A stretch of 7,332 nucleotides of DNA, from NCBI GenBank assembly GCA_030753015.1, contig JASMDC010000073.1, forward strand, positions 1 to 7,332, in the 5' to 3' direction. The notes beneath the pieces are model-generated. The model was not told the origin of the DNA and made no database searches. It was given only the letters and a program-made list of their open reading frames with translations. Each line of letters starts with the position of its first letter. Position 1 is the first letter of the stretch. Origin of the DNA: Candidatus Undinarchaeales archaeon (GTDB taxonomy: Archaea; SpSt-1190; JASMDC01). The position numbers and the translations under genes were made by a program. Shown here piece after piece: positions 1-5,451 of this stretch.

Positions 1-2
1 TC

Positions 3-119
3 CGGCGCAGTAAGTGTATGAAAGAATCCACTCGATTTAATCTACTAACAAGAATGAAGAAACGTCCAATTGATTATTATGACTTTTTAATTCTTAAAGA
101 TCTAAATCCATCAACGTGA
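3..119 (+). CDS. C-terminal end of a gene entering from the left edge (partial)
   Basis: An open frame runs from the window edge to a TGA at 117-119, with about 39 codons visible. The visible residues are basic and start RRSKCMKES; the end is IDYYDFLILKDLNPST. A cysteine in the RRSKC segment could be the tail of a zinc-knuckle, but nothing upstream can be seen. The ATG at 18 would give only a 33-aa peptide, so a gene continuing from outside the window is the simpler reading. The stop overlaps the GTG of the next gene in a GTGA tetranucleotide, which suggests translational coupling. The function is not recognised. The stretch is AT-rich, unlike the GC-rich core of the window. Confidence 0.5.
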   Translation, partial: RRSKCMKESTRFNLLTRMKKRPIDYYDFLILKDLNPST

Positions 120-511
120 GGGTGAAATCCTTGAAGAGGAACAGGATATTAAACAGAAATGAAGAGTTGGTTGATGACCACTCGTTTTGTACCCGTATTA
201 TCGAGGAGGATACAAGAATTATCGGTACACCGAGAATCATTGATATTCAAATAGATAATAAAGAATACGAAGCTCTGGTAGAGCACTGGGAGTGGGACGA
301 TATCTATGGGAACACTCTCATTTTCCACTCGAAGGATGTAGCATCGATACCTGACGAAAAGCTCAATGACGTGACTGCCACCTTCTTCAACATTCGTCTG
401 GGCGATCCTAGTATAGAGGGTGACGACGTGGCTTCAACAACAATAGTGCGACAGGAGACGTTCACACTCGTTAACTTGTTTAGGGGAAAAATTGGGATAC
501 CTCTAGAATAG
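116..511 (+). CDS. Hypothetical protein, AT-rich, coupled to upstream gene
   Basis: This frame encodes a 131-aa soluble, acidic protein that I do not recognise. The N-terminus is basic (MRVKSLKRNR), followed by a stretch rich in Asp, Glu and Ile with likely beta strands (RIIDIQIDNKEYEALVEHWEW). There is no signal peptide or membrane segment, and only one cysteine (near residue 25). The start is GTG at 116, which overlaps the previous stop as GTGA. A second GTG two codons later is an alternative, and there is no Shine-Dalgarno sequence, so reinitiation is likely. The coding sequence has lower GC than the genes from 606 onward, consistent with a different origin or with the edge of an inserted element. 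The gene converges with the exonuclease-like gene on the other strand. Confidence 0.6.
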   Translation: MRVKSLKRNRILNRNEELVDDHSFCTRIIEEDTRIIGTPRIIDIQIDNKEYEALVEHWEWDDIYGNTLIFHSKDVASIPDEKLNDVTATFFNIRLGDPSIEGDDVASTTIVRQETFTLVNLFRGKIGIPLE

Positions 512-605
512 ATTGTATAATAATACCTATAAAGTAATAATTATGGACATTCATTCTCGCTCTATTAACGCGGTATAGAATCGAATTGTTAAAGCATACT
601 CTCGA

Positions 606-1190
606 CTACATACTCTCTCCCTTACACATCACATCCCATGTCTTGTGCTGCATGAACTGCTTCCTATAGTACGGCATCAGCCGGATCATCAACCGGTACA
701 GCTCCAGGAAGCTCTCCGTCTCCATCCGGATGTACTCCTCGACCTTGTCGTACTCGCCGGCCTTGTAGAGGTCCGGGATGTCGGTCCCGCCGTGGACCTT
801 GGGGCTCCAGTTGTGTAGGCTCGAGCCCTTGGCCAGCCCGTCCTGCATGAGGATGACCAGCGGCTGGAGGTCGATGCAGAAACCGTCGCGGTAGAGCCGC
901 TGGAACATGTCCTTGCCCAGCAGGGTCTTGAACCTCTTGTACAAAAAGTGCTTCTCGAAGTCGAGGTTGAATCCCACCGGGATGAAGCTCCACTTGTCGG
1001 CGTACCGCGGGTAGAACCGCTCGAGGATGTCCTTCTCGCTCGACTCCCAGGACTTGAGGACGTGCAGGTCGCCGATCGGATCCCCGGTGAACGTGATGTT
1101 CTGGAACTGGAGGGTGATGATCTCGTCCTTCTCCGGATCAAGCCCCGTGGTCTCGATGTCGAGGTAGTAGAAGGACGATGGCCGTACCAT
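606..1190 (-). CDS. RNase H-fold (DEDD-type) 3'-5' exonuclease-like protein
   Basis: This 194-aa protein begins with FYYLDIETTGLDPEKDEI, the Exo I motif (D11, E13) of the DnaQ/PolB-exonuclease superfamily. The Exo II region is GFNLDFEKHFL (residues 73-83), where the usual N-x2-3-F-D reads F78-E79. The Exo III region is EYIRMETESFLELYRLM (about 152-168), where the Y-x3-D position is Y153-x3-E157. An aspartate at D107 (FCIDLQPL) also fits the family core. The length matches stand-alone RNase H-like domains (roughly 160-200 aa), so it is probably a free nuclease rather than part of a polymerase. Known family members remove nucleotides from DNA or RNA 3' ends with two metal ions. Glu at both later positions may reduce or change activity; this is an inference. 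The ATG at 1190 sits about 26 bp from a TATA-like box, fitting a leaderless mRNA. The gene is monocistronic. Confidence 0.8.
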   Translation of the reverse strand: MVRPSSFYYLDIETTGLDPEKDEIITLQFQNITFTGDPIGDLHVLKSWESSEKDILERFYPRYADKWSFIPVGFNLDFEKHFLYKRFKTLLGKDMFQRLYRDGFCIDLQPLVILMQDGLAKGSSLHNWSPKVHGGTDIPDLYKAGEYDKVEEYIRMETESFLELYRLMIRLMPYYRKQFMQHKTWDVMCKGESM

Positions 1191-1212
1191 GTAACTGTCT
1201 ATGTGCCGGAGG

Positions 1213-1220
1213 GCTTAAAT
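1213..1220 (-). promoter_or_regulatory. TATA box for the exonuclease-like gene
   Basis: On the minus strand the sequence reads ATTTAAGC, an archaeal TATA-like element. Its centre is about 26 bp from the A of the ATG at 1190. Archaeal TATA boxes lie 25-27 bp before the transcription start, so the transcript probably begins at or near the start codon (leaderless). No Shine-Dalgarno sequence precedes the ATG, which agrees. Confidence 0.55.
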
Positions 1221-1296
1221 CGGTTCTGCCCACGAGAACGCGATCTCGCCCTTTCAGGCGACGTGTAACAGCGACCGTTTCACGTCCTCGGAATGC

Positions 1297-1303
1297 TTTT
1301 ATG
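1297..1303 (+). promoter_or_regulatory. TATA box for the 1326-2317 operon
   Basis: The sequence GCTTTTATGG contains a TATA-like core centred near 1300, about 26 bp before the ATG at 1326. This argues that transcription starts at 1326 and that the upstream in-frame ATG at 1293, which lies within the promoter, is not used. Together with the box at 1213-1220 it forms a divergent promoter pair in the 135-bp gap. Confidence 0.55.
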
Positions 1304-1325
1304 GCGCCCGGGACATCTGATAATT

Positions 1326-1490
1326 ATGGTGTGCTGCTCCGGATGGAAGGTCGTGAGGCTCGACGCGGACGGGAGTATCAAAAAGACGCTATCGAGACAC
1401 GTCGACAAGGGGCTCGCGCTGGAGCGGTTGGAGGAGATGCGGGCGAAGGGGCGCAAGCATCTGGCCATCCGCATGGTCCACTGCAGGTAG
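1326..1490 (+). CDS. Small basic protein of 54 aa, first gene of thioredoxin operon
   Basis: This 54-aa protein starts MVCCSGWKVVRLDADG and ends MVHCR. It has a vicinal Cys pair at residues 3-4, a Cys next to the C-terminus (C53), and a helix rich in Lys, Arg, Glu and Leu between them. An in-frame ATG at 1293 would add 11 residues, but it lies within the putative TATA box, so 1326 is preferred. The stop at 1488-1490 is followed directly by a GGAGGTG ribosome binding site for the next gene, so the two are cotranscribed. The family is not recognised. The cysteines and the thioredoxin two genes downstream make a metal- or thiol-related role conceivable, but that is only inference. Confidence 0.6.
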   Translation: MVCCSGWKVVRLDADGSIKKTLSRHVDKGLALERLEEMRAKGRKHLAIRMVHCR

Positions 1491-1504
1491 GAGGTGTCAG
1501 GGCG

Positions 1505-1720
1505 ATGACGATCATAGAGAGCATCATCGACGGTCTCGAGGACCACGACTGGGACGACGCTATCGTCCTCAAGGACATCTCTCCGGACGGGAAGACCATC
1601 TGTCCGTCGTGCCTGAGGCGTCAGGCGTGCAACGTCTGGCAGAGCGGCCGGTGGCGCGAGGCGGGCATCACAGGGTGCCCGGACTACGTGGGCCCGCTGT
1701 GGTCGCGGAACAGGAGGTAG
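1505..1720 (+). CDS. Small four-cysteine (putative zinc-binding) protein
   Basis: This 71-aa protein has an acidic N-terminal half (MTIIESIIDGLEDHDWDD) and a basic C-terminal half. It has four cysteines spaced C33-x2-C36-x5-C42-x15-C58, a layout that could hold a zinc ion or an Fe-S cluster. The start is fixed by a strong Shine-Dalgarno GGAGGTG at 1490-1496, eight bases before the ATG. The same frame is open further upstream (to an ATG at 1178), but that part is antisense to the exonuclease promoter and crosses the first gene, so it is not coding. The end of the gene carries the GGAGGT used by the thioredoxin gene. The family is not recognised. Its position directly before a thioredoxin fits a redox-responsive cysteine cluster (inference). 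Confidence 0.65.
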   Translation: MTIIESIIDGLEDHDWDDAIVLKDISPDGKTICPSCLRRQACNVWQSGRWREAGITGCPDYVGPLWSRNRR

Positions 1721-1727
1721 ATCGAGA

Positions 1728-2099
1728 ATGACATCTAAGAAGAAGGACATCAAGTGGCCGGAAGGCCCGGTAAAGCTGAGCGACGAGGACTTCGATGCCT
1801 TCGTCAAGGACCACCCGAAGGTAGTCGTGGACTGCTGGGCAGATTGGTGCGGTCCCTGTCGGAAGCTCGGGCCCGTGATCAAGGAGCTGGCAGGCGTCCA
1901 CAAGGGGGAGATAGCCTTCGGAAAGCTCGACGTGGACGAGAACGACAAGGTCTCCGACAGGTACGGCGTCCGGGGCATCCCGACGCTGCTGGTGTTCCAG
2001 GACGGCGAGCACGTGGACACCCTTGTCGGCTACAGGGGCCGCAGTGAGCTGGAGAAGGAGCTTCTGGAGGAGTTTGGTAATGGGGGCGATGGGCAGTGA
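1728..2099 (+). CDS. trxA: Thioredoxin
   Basis: This 123-aa protein is a single thioredoxin domain with the classical active site W40-C41-G-P-C44, the buried aspartate D35 before it, and the cis-proline loop GIPT (P85). The segment KLDVDENDKVSDRYGVRGIP is typical of the family. There is no signal peptide, so it is cytosolic. It reduces protein disulfides and is normally recharged by a thioredoxin reductase, which is not in this window. It has a lysine-rich extension of about 15 residues at the N-terminus and a glycine-rich acidic tail. The ATG at 1728 follows GGAGGT (1713-1718) by nine bases. The stop overlaps the next start as GTGA. The neighbours are small unknown proteins, two of them cysteine-bearing. 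Confidence 0.95.
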   Translation: MTSKKKDIKWPEGPVKLSDEDFDAFVKDHPKVVVDCWADWCGPCRKLGPVIKELAGVHKGEIAFGKLDVDENDKVSDRYGVRGIPTLLVFQDGEHVDTLVGYRGRSELEKELLEEFGNGGDGQ

Positions 2100-2317
2100 C
2101 GAAGGAGGACACACCCCTGAAGAGCATATGTCAGATATTCGCCGCACGCGACCACGGTGCCGGCGTCCAGCTCGCCCATATGCAGCACAACATCCAGACC
2201 TGGATCAACGAGAAGGTCGTCTCGAAGGACGGGAAGGTCACCCACATCGCCCAGAGCCTGGCCAGCGAGAACGGTATCCCACTAGTGGTCGTCACCGTCC
2301 TCGCGGAGATCCCTTGA
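2096..2317 (+). CDS. Small hypothetical protein, coupled to thioredoxin
   Basis: This 73-aa soluble protein starts at GTG 2096, inside the GTGA overlap with the thioredoxin stop (2097-2099), so it is probably translated by coupling. The C-terminal half reads as helix, strand, strand (NIQTWINEKV, KVTHIAQSLA, GIPLVVVTVLAEIP). The pattern of a helix with an N-x-W-hydrophobic motif, then a short strand, then a final hydrophobic strand, is reminiscent of small Cse60-like proteins. I cannot confirm that by eye. It has one cysteine (in SICQIF). It ends 32 bp before the convergent HTH-CBS gene. The function is unknown; conserved linkage to thioredoxin would be the main clue. Confidence 0.65.
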   Translation: MTKEDTPLKSICQIFAARDHGAGVQLAHMQHNIQTWINEKVVSKDGKVTHIAQSLASENGIPLVVVTVLAEIP

Positions 2318-2349
2318 GCGTACAGAGGGGGGCGGCGCTTATCCGGCCC

Positions 2350-3012
2350 CTACTCCTTCCCCTTCTCCACGAACCTCGCCATCAGGTCGGCCCGGGTGAC
2401 GATCCCCGTCGTCGCCCCGTCCACGTCCTTGACGAGCACGGCCTCGTGGGACTCCAGGAGGTGGGCCACATCGAGCATGGTGGCGTCCTCCCGCACCCGG
2501 GGGAACCTCTCCGCGATCATCGCGTCTTTTACCCGCAGCTTATCGACCGGTCGTCGTTCCTCGCCCCGCAGCGCCCGCTCGTAGAGGTCGACCACGCAAC
2601 GCTCTGTGATCCTGCCAACGTTCTTCCTCCGTGCGTCCACGACCGGGAGCTGGGAGAAGGCGTTATCCTTCATCCTCGCCACGACTGCGTCGAGCGGCTC
2701 GTTCACCTTGGCCCACACAGGCATCCCCTTGCTGAGGGAGATGGCGGTGTCGATGCGCTCCCGCTCCTGAAGCTTGCGCTGGAGAAACCGGAAGACGGCA
2801 AGGAACGTCCGGTAGGAGACCGGGTACCCGGCGCCCTCCTCGGCCCGCTCGATTTTGGAGAGGTAGGATTGCGAGATCTCGATCGGGTCGTGCGCTGTCC
2901 TCAGCAGCCGTACCAGCTCCCCCTGTCCCAGGCCGAGCGTCGTGCGCATCTCGCGGATAGTTCGCGGTCCGGGGACCTCCATCGTCGCCAGCTTCCTGAT
3001 GCGGTCGTCCAT
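2350..3012 (-). CDS. XRE-type HTH regulator with two CBS domains
   Basis: This 220-aa protein has an N-terminal helix-turn-helix of the Cro/CI type at about residues 17-58 (TIREMRTTLGLGQGELVRLL ... ISQSYLSKIER). A basic linker helix follows (about 68-86), then two CBS domains. The first spans about 95-148, including MPVWAKVNEPLDAVVARM, QLPVVDARRK and VGRITE. The second spans about 160-216, including VKDAMIAERFPRVREDATML, AVLVKDVDGATTGIVTRADL. This architecture is a common archaeal transcription regulator family. CBS pairs usually bind adenosyl ligands such as AMP, ATP or SAM, which would couple DNA binding to energy or methyl-donor state; the ligand here is unknown. The ATG at 3012 is about 26 bp from a TATA-like box, suggesting a leaderless mRNA. 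It is transcribed away from the 3116-4438 operon, which it may control. Confidence 0.9.
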   Translation of the reverse strand: MDDRIRKLATMEVPGPRTIREMRTTLGLGQGELVRLLRTAHDPIEISQSYLSKIERAEEGAGYPVSYRTFLAVFRFLQRKLQERERIDTAISLSKGMPVWAKVNEPLDAVVARMKDNAFSQLPVVDARRKNVGRITERCVVDLYERALRGEERRPVDKLRVKDAMIAERFPRVREDATMLDVAHLLESHEAVLVKDVDGATTGIVTRADLMARFVEKGKE

Positions 3013-3034
3013 GCTTGTTCGTAGTGCATGGAGG

Positions 3035-3042
3035 TTTAATAA
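3035..3042 (-). promoter_or_regulatory. TATA box for the HTH-CBS gene
   Basis: The minus strand reads TTATTAAA, centred about 26 bp from the ATG at 3012. It sits in an AT-rich island (3032-3090) within otherwise GC-rich DNA. Nearby are TATTC at 3043-3047 and 3063-3067, 20 bp apart, with an inverted copy GAATA at 3055-3059. These could be operator half-sites for autoregulation. Confidence 0.5.
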
Positions 3043-3071
3043 TATTCCTATAATGAATACAATATTCAGAT

Positions 3072-3092
3072 TCCATTATCTATAAGAATGGA
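3072..3092 (+). promoter_or_regulatory. TATA box flanked by inverted repeat, promoter/operator of 3116 operon
   Basis: TCCATT (3072-3077) and AATGGA (3087-3092) are perfect 6-bp inverted arms around a 9-bp spacer that contains the TATA-like TCTATAAG (3079-3086). Transcription would start near 3109, giving a leader of only a few bases before the ATG at 3116. A dimer bound here would cover the TATA box and block TBP. The divergent HTH-CBS protein is an obvious candidate ligand (inference). Confidence 0.5.
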
Positions 3093-3115
3093 CAGAGCGT
3101 GTACCGTGATGAAAG

Positions 3116-3751
3116 ATGGGCACGCATGTATGTAGCGGATGTCTCTCACAGGTCGCCGATGTCGGCCTCGAGATAGTTAACAGGATCGAGGTTCTTGAGC
3201 GGCTCCTACTTTCAGAGGTACCTGAAGAGCAGCGGAAGGCGGTCGAGAGTGATATCCTGAAAAGGGAGAGGGACGCGGGAGAGTCCGAGCAACTGGAACG
3301 CGAAAGGGAGTGGCTGCGGAAGTTACTCAATCGCATCCACGGAGCCCGGTGGATCCTCAAGAACTTCATCGAACGGGACGCTGTGTATGTGGACAATCGC
3401 GACGGGCATACGTACGTCATCCGCGACGGGAGGACCCTCCACGTCGGCGCCCCCTATGGCTTCCTATCGCTTACCCAGGAGGCAAACGCCGCGGGTCTGA
3501 AGAGTCACAAGGACCTAATGGACACAAAGCTCCTCGAGCGGAGGCTCGACGACTGGAACGCGCTGTTCGATTACGACGAGATCGTTGAGCTGAACGCGAA
3601 GGTCGACGACCTCCTCCCGGAGGTGGTGGACGCGCTGACCGAGGACTACGAAGAGAGGTGCAAGCGGTTCCATGCCGGCTACCCGGATGCGCCCTCGGGT
3701 GGTGAGGGCTCGACGGAGGGGGACGACACGAGCAATGATGAGGGGGGATGA
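3116..3751 (+). CDS. Hypothetical protein with N-terminal CxxC and coiled coil
   Basis: This 211-aa soluble protein is not recognised. Near the N-terminus is HVCSGCLSQV (C6, C9), half of a zinc-binding site; the only other cysteine is C182. Residues about 35-75 are highly charged (Glu/Arg/Lys) and look like a coiled coil. A central segment (about 88-115) has strand-like repeats with DG turns (DNRDGHTYVIRDGRTLHVG). The C-terminal half is helical and acidic, and it ends in a disordered Gly/Ser/Asp/Glu tail (about 190-211). The ATG at 3116 is close to the predicted transcription start; an out-of-frame ATG at 3088 gives only 15 codons. It is the first gene of a plus-strand operon with the 42-aa and 172-aa proteins. 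Confidence 0.65.
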   Translation: MGTHVCSGCLSQVADVGLEIVNRIEVLERLLLSEVPEEQRKAVESDILKRERDAGESEQLEREREWLRKLLNRIHGARWILKNFIERDAVYVDNRDGHTYVIRDGRTLHVGAPYGFLSLTQEANAAGLKSHKDLMDTKLLERRLDDWNALFDYDEIVELNAKVDDLLPEVVDALTEDYEERCKRFHAGYPDAPSGGEGSTEGDDTSNDEGG

Positions 3752-3757
3752 TACATC

Positions 3758-3886
3758 ATGGCACGCAAGAAGAAGGTCGATTACCGATGTCGCAGCCCTG
3801 CTGAGGGGATGCTTGCGAAGCAGCACCCTGAGGTGTGGAAGCGGGTGTGCGAGGACAACGCGAAGGAGGAGGATACCGATGATTAA
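3758..3886 (+). CDS. Small basic/acidic hypothetical protein, 42 aa
   Basis: A short frame lies between two longer genes on the same strand. It begins MARKKKVDYRCRSPAEGM and ends in an acidic tail (EEDTDD). It has two cysteines (residues 11 and 31). The ATG at 3758 follows the previous stop by six bases and has a purine-rich AGGGGGG at 3741-3747 about ten bases upstream. The segment KQHPEVWKRVCEDN is likely a helix. The spacing, ribosome binding site and GC-rich third positions support a real gene, but 42 codons could also be open by chance. The family is not recognised. Confidence 0.45.
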   Translation: MARKKKVDYRCRSPAEGMLAKQHPEVWKRVCEDNAKEEDTDD

Positions 3887-3919
3887 AGAGGTCCATGGAT
3901 CCACAGGGGGTGAACGGTC

Positions 3920-4438
3920 ATGACCAAGAAGGGAAAGAAGCGCTTTATGGACAGGGATGACCTGATACCGGGTGTGGACTACTCTTGGAGCGGTATGTAT
4001 AGCAGTATTCCGGTCGAACGCGATCCTGATGGTTGGAAGCGCAGGTGCGAGGAATGCCCAGAGCGTAATCCCGTGCTCCGAAAGGCTAGGAGCGCGCGCG
4101 TTAAGCGCATCAGGCGCTTGCTGTGGGAAGCGGTGCGACGGGAGGACGGATACGAGTTATTCCTTGAGCTCATCGATGGTCAATGGTTGGGTGGGGCCTC
4201 ATATGAGTCCGATCTAGACGAGTTCTTTCGCTTCACGTGCCCCGAGGAGTGGGAGCGGCTGTGTGGGCTGAAGAGCGAGGACATCGTGAAGGAGCAGCAG
4301 GAGGGGGAGATCGCCGTGCTACTAGAGCGACTCCGGGGCGAGAATGGTCCAGAGGTGCTACGCAAGGTGCTCGTTCAGGTACGCCACAACAGGTTCGAGG
4401 ACGCACTGAACGCCGGCCGGGACGAGAAGGATGGATGA
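3920..4438 (+). CDS. Hypothetical protein with CxxC, last gene of operon
   Basis: This 172-aa soluble protein is not recognised. It starts with a basic tail (MTKKGKKRFM), then a Tyr/Ser-rich turn region and RRCEECPER (C43, C46). Further cysteines are C107 (FTCPEEW) and C115 (ERLCGL), so a four-cysteine metal site is possible. The rest is mainly helical, with strongly charged helices at about 55-86 and 118-162. The ATG at 3920 has a GGGGGTGA ribosome binding site (3906-3913) six bases upstream. It shares a CxxC and long charged helices with the 211-aa protein two genes earlier, so the two may form a complex (inference). It ends 18 bp before the convergent metallophosphoesterase gene, with no clear terminator hairpin between them. 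Confidence 0.65.
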   Translation: MTKKGKKRFMDRDDLIPGVDYSWSGMYSSIPVERDPDGWKRRCEECPERNPVLRKARSARVKRIRRLLWEAVRREDGYELFLELIDGQWLGGASYESDLDEFFRFTCPEEWERLCGLKSEDIVKEQQEGEIAVLLERLRGENGPEVLRKVLVQVRHNRFEDALNAGRDEKDG

Positions 4439-4456
4439 GGCCGATGACACCCCTCT

Positions 4457-5128
4457 TCACCTCCCGACGAACAGCCTCTCGGCCAGTCTCGACGGGAGCT
4501 CGGCCTCTGTGATGGCCTTGGCCGCGGCCTCCACATCATAATGCACACGGTGCACGGTGAACGACATGCCTTCTGTGTCCAGAACACCGTAGGACGCACG
4601 CTCGTCGCCGTCCCTGGGCTGGCCCACGGAACCGGGATTGGCCACGAGCCCCCCGTTCACATGCGTGACGAAGGGCGCGTGCGTGTGCCCGAGGACGAGC
4701 ATCTTAGCCCCGCTAGCCTCCAGGTGCTCCTTAAGGTGTGCGAGCGGGGTTCCGGGCGTCACGTACTCGCGCAGGGGTCTGACGGGGGAGCCGTGGAACA
4801 CGGCGACGTCCCTGAAGGCCAGCCTTACGGGAAGATCCTCCAGGAACGAGCGCTGCGGACCGCCAAGCGCCTTTACGCACCATCGCCCTGCCTCGGCCGC
4901 GTACGAGTTGAACCACTCGAACTCGTTACGCAGCACCGCGTCGTCGTGGTTGCCCCGGACGCACCGGATCCCTTTACGCCTGACGAGGTCCACCACCTCG
5001 TTGGGGAACGCGCCGTACCCGATTAGGTCGCCGGCGCAGAGAATAAGGTCAGCCTCCATCACGTCCAGGACCGCCTCCAGGGCGTGGAGGTTCCCGTGCA
5101 CGTCGCTTATCACGCCGACCGTTACCAT
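4457..5128 (-). CDS. Calcineurin-like metallophosphoesterase, YfcE/MJ0936 type
   Basis: This 223-aa protein carries all the metal-binding motifs of the family in order: SDVHGN (D9, H11), GDLIGYG (D34), RGNHDD (N60, H61), FHGSP (H112), LGHTH (H148, H150) and NPGSVGQPRDGD. The GDLIGYG and NPGSVGQPRDGD forms are typical of archaeal and bacterial phosphodiesterases with a di-metal (Mn, Ni or Fe) centre that act on phosphodiester bonds in vitro. The physiological substrate is generally not known. The length is somewhat above the usual minimal 165-190 aa because of an insertion around 70-110 and a C-terminal helix. It is cytosolic, with no signal peptide. The start is ATG at 5128; the bases just upstream are GC-rich with no TATA box at 26 bp, so the promoter may lie further away (AT-rich DNA near 5277-5313) with a longer leader. 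Confidence 0.93.
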   Translation of the reverse strand: MVTVGVISDVHGNLHALEAVLDVMEADLILCAGDLIGYGAFPNEVVDLVRRKGIRCVRGNHDDAVLRNEFEWFNSYAAEAGRWCVKALGGPQRSFLEDLPVRLAFRDVAVFHGSPVRPLREYVTPGTPLAHLKEHLEASGAKMLVLGHTHAPFVTHVNGGLVANPGSVGQPRDGDERASYGVLDTEGMSFTVHRVHYDVEAAAKAITEAELPSRLAERLFVGR

Positions 5129-5344
5129 CTTTCCATCACTGCCAGGACGGTCCCCCGGGTGCGATGTGGATGCGACCCGGAGAACTCCCGGATCATCTAT
5201 CGGACCGCGTCACTCCCGTGAGAGGCGGCCCTCGCGCCCGCCGGAGTATCAGAAAGCGATCTCGTCGGGCGGTATGAGCGTATAACAAGTAGGTGTCTTT
5301 CCAGACATATAACCATTCTTGTGTCGTGTAACAAAAAGGAGTTT
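5129..5344. other. Non-coding stretch with GC-rich inverted repeats, possible leader of metallophosphoesterase
   Basis: No convincing gene is seen here. The GC-rich part (5129-5270) has several short inverted repeats, for example CCGG flanking AGAACTC and TCAC-TCCC-GTGA nested in CCGC/GCGG arms. An AT-rich part follows at 5277-5313, with TATA-like sequences readable on both strands (minus GGTTATATG and TTATAC; plus ATATAAC). If the minus-strand box is used, the metallophosphoesterase mRNA would have a structured leader of roughly 120-150 nt. No known riboswitch motif was recognised. Confidence 0.35.
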
Positions 5345-5425
5345 ATGTGGAGGGGAGATGAATTCACGGTGACGGGCGAGGGCACACCCTACGATCCCTG
5401 GACTGCTGCCGGACGCTTCGAGTAA
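5345..5425 (+). CDS. Possible microprotein of 26 aa
   Basis: A short frame beginning MWRGDEFTVTGEG and ending AAGRFE. A ribosome binding site (AAGGAG, 5336-5341) is three bases before the ATG, which is rather close. A TATA-like ATATAAC lies around 5307-5313, about 26 bp before the start of the A-rich leader. The combination of promoter, purine-rich site and start is suggestive, but 26 codons is well within chance. It could instead be the leader of a regulatory RNA. Function unknown. Confidence 0.25.
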   Translation: MWRGDEFTVTGEGTPYDPWTAAGRFE

Positions 5426-5451
5426 CTCCCGGCCGTTCACATCAACGAAAG

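Noticed and set aside
1293-1325. Upstream in-frame ATG for the 54-aa protein
   Set aside because: The ATG is part of the likely TATA box, and no ribosome binding site precedes it; the ATG at 1326 is at the expected leaderless distance.
1280-2020. Long minus-strand open frame of about 246 codons opposite the thioredoxin operon
   Set aside because: It lies antisense to the thioredoxin with its clear WCGPC motif, is rich in Ser, Pro, Arg and Thr as expected for a shadow frame in GC-rich DNA, and has no recognisable domain.
2023-3024. Plus-strand open frame of 333 codons opposite the HTH-CBS gene
   Set aside because: It is antisense to a protein with clear HTH and CBS motifs. Its composition (Arg, Pro, His, Gly, Leu) is typical of an artefact frame.
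3088-3135. Fifteen-codon frame overlapping the start of the 211-aa gene
   Set aside because: Its ATG lies upstream of the predicted transcription start near 3109 and it has no ribosome binding site.
4638-5285. Plus-strand frame opposite the metallophosphoesterase
   Set aside because: The opposite strand carries a complete set of metallophosphoesterase motifs, so this frame is a shadow.
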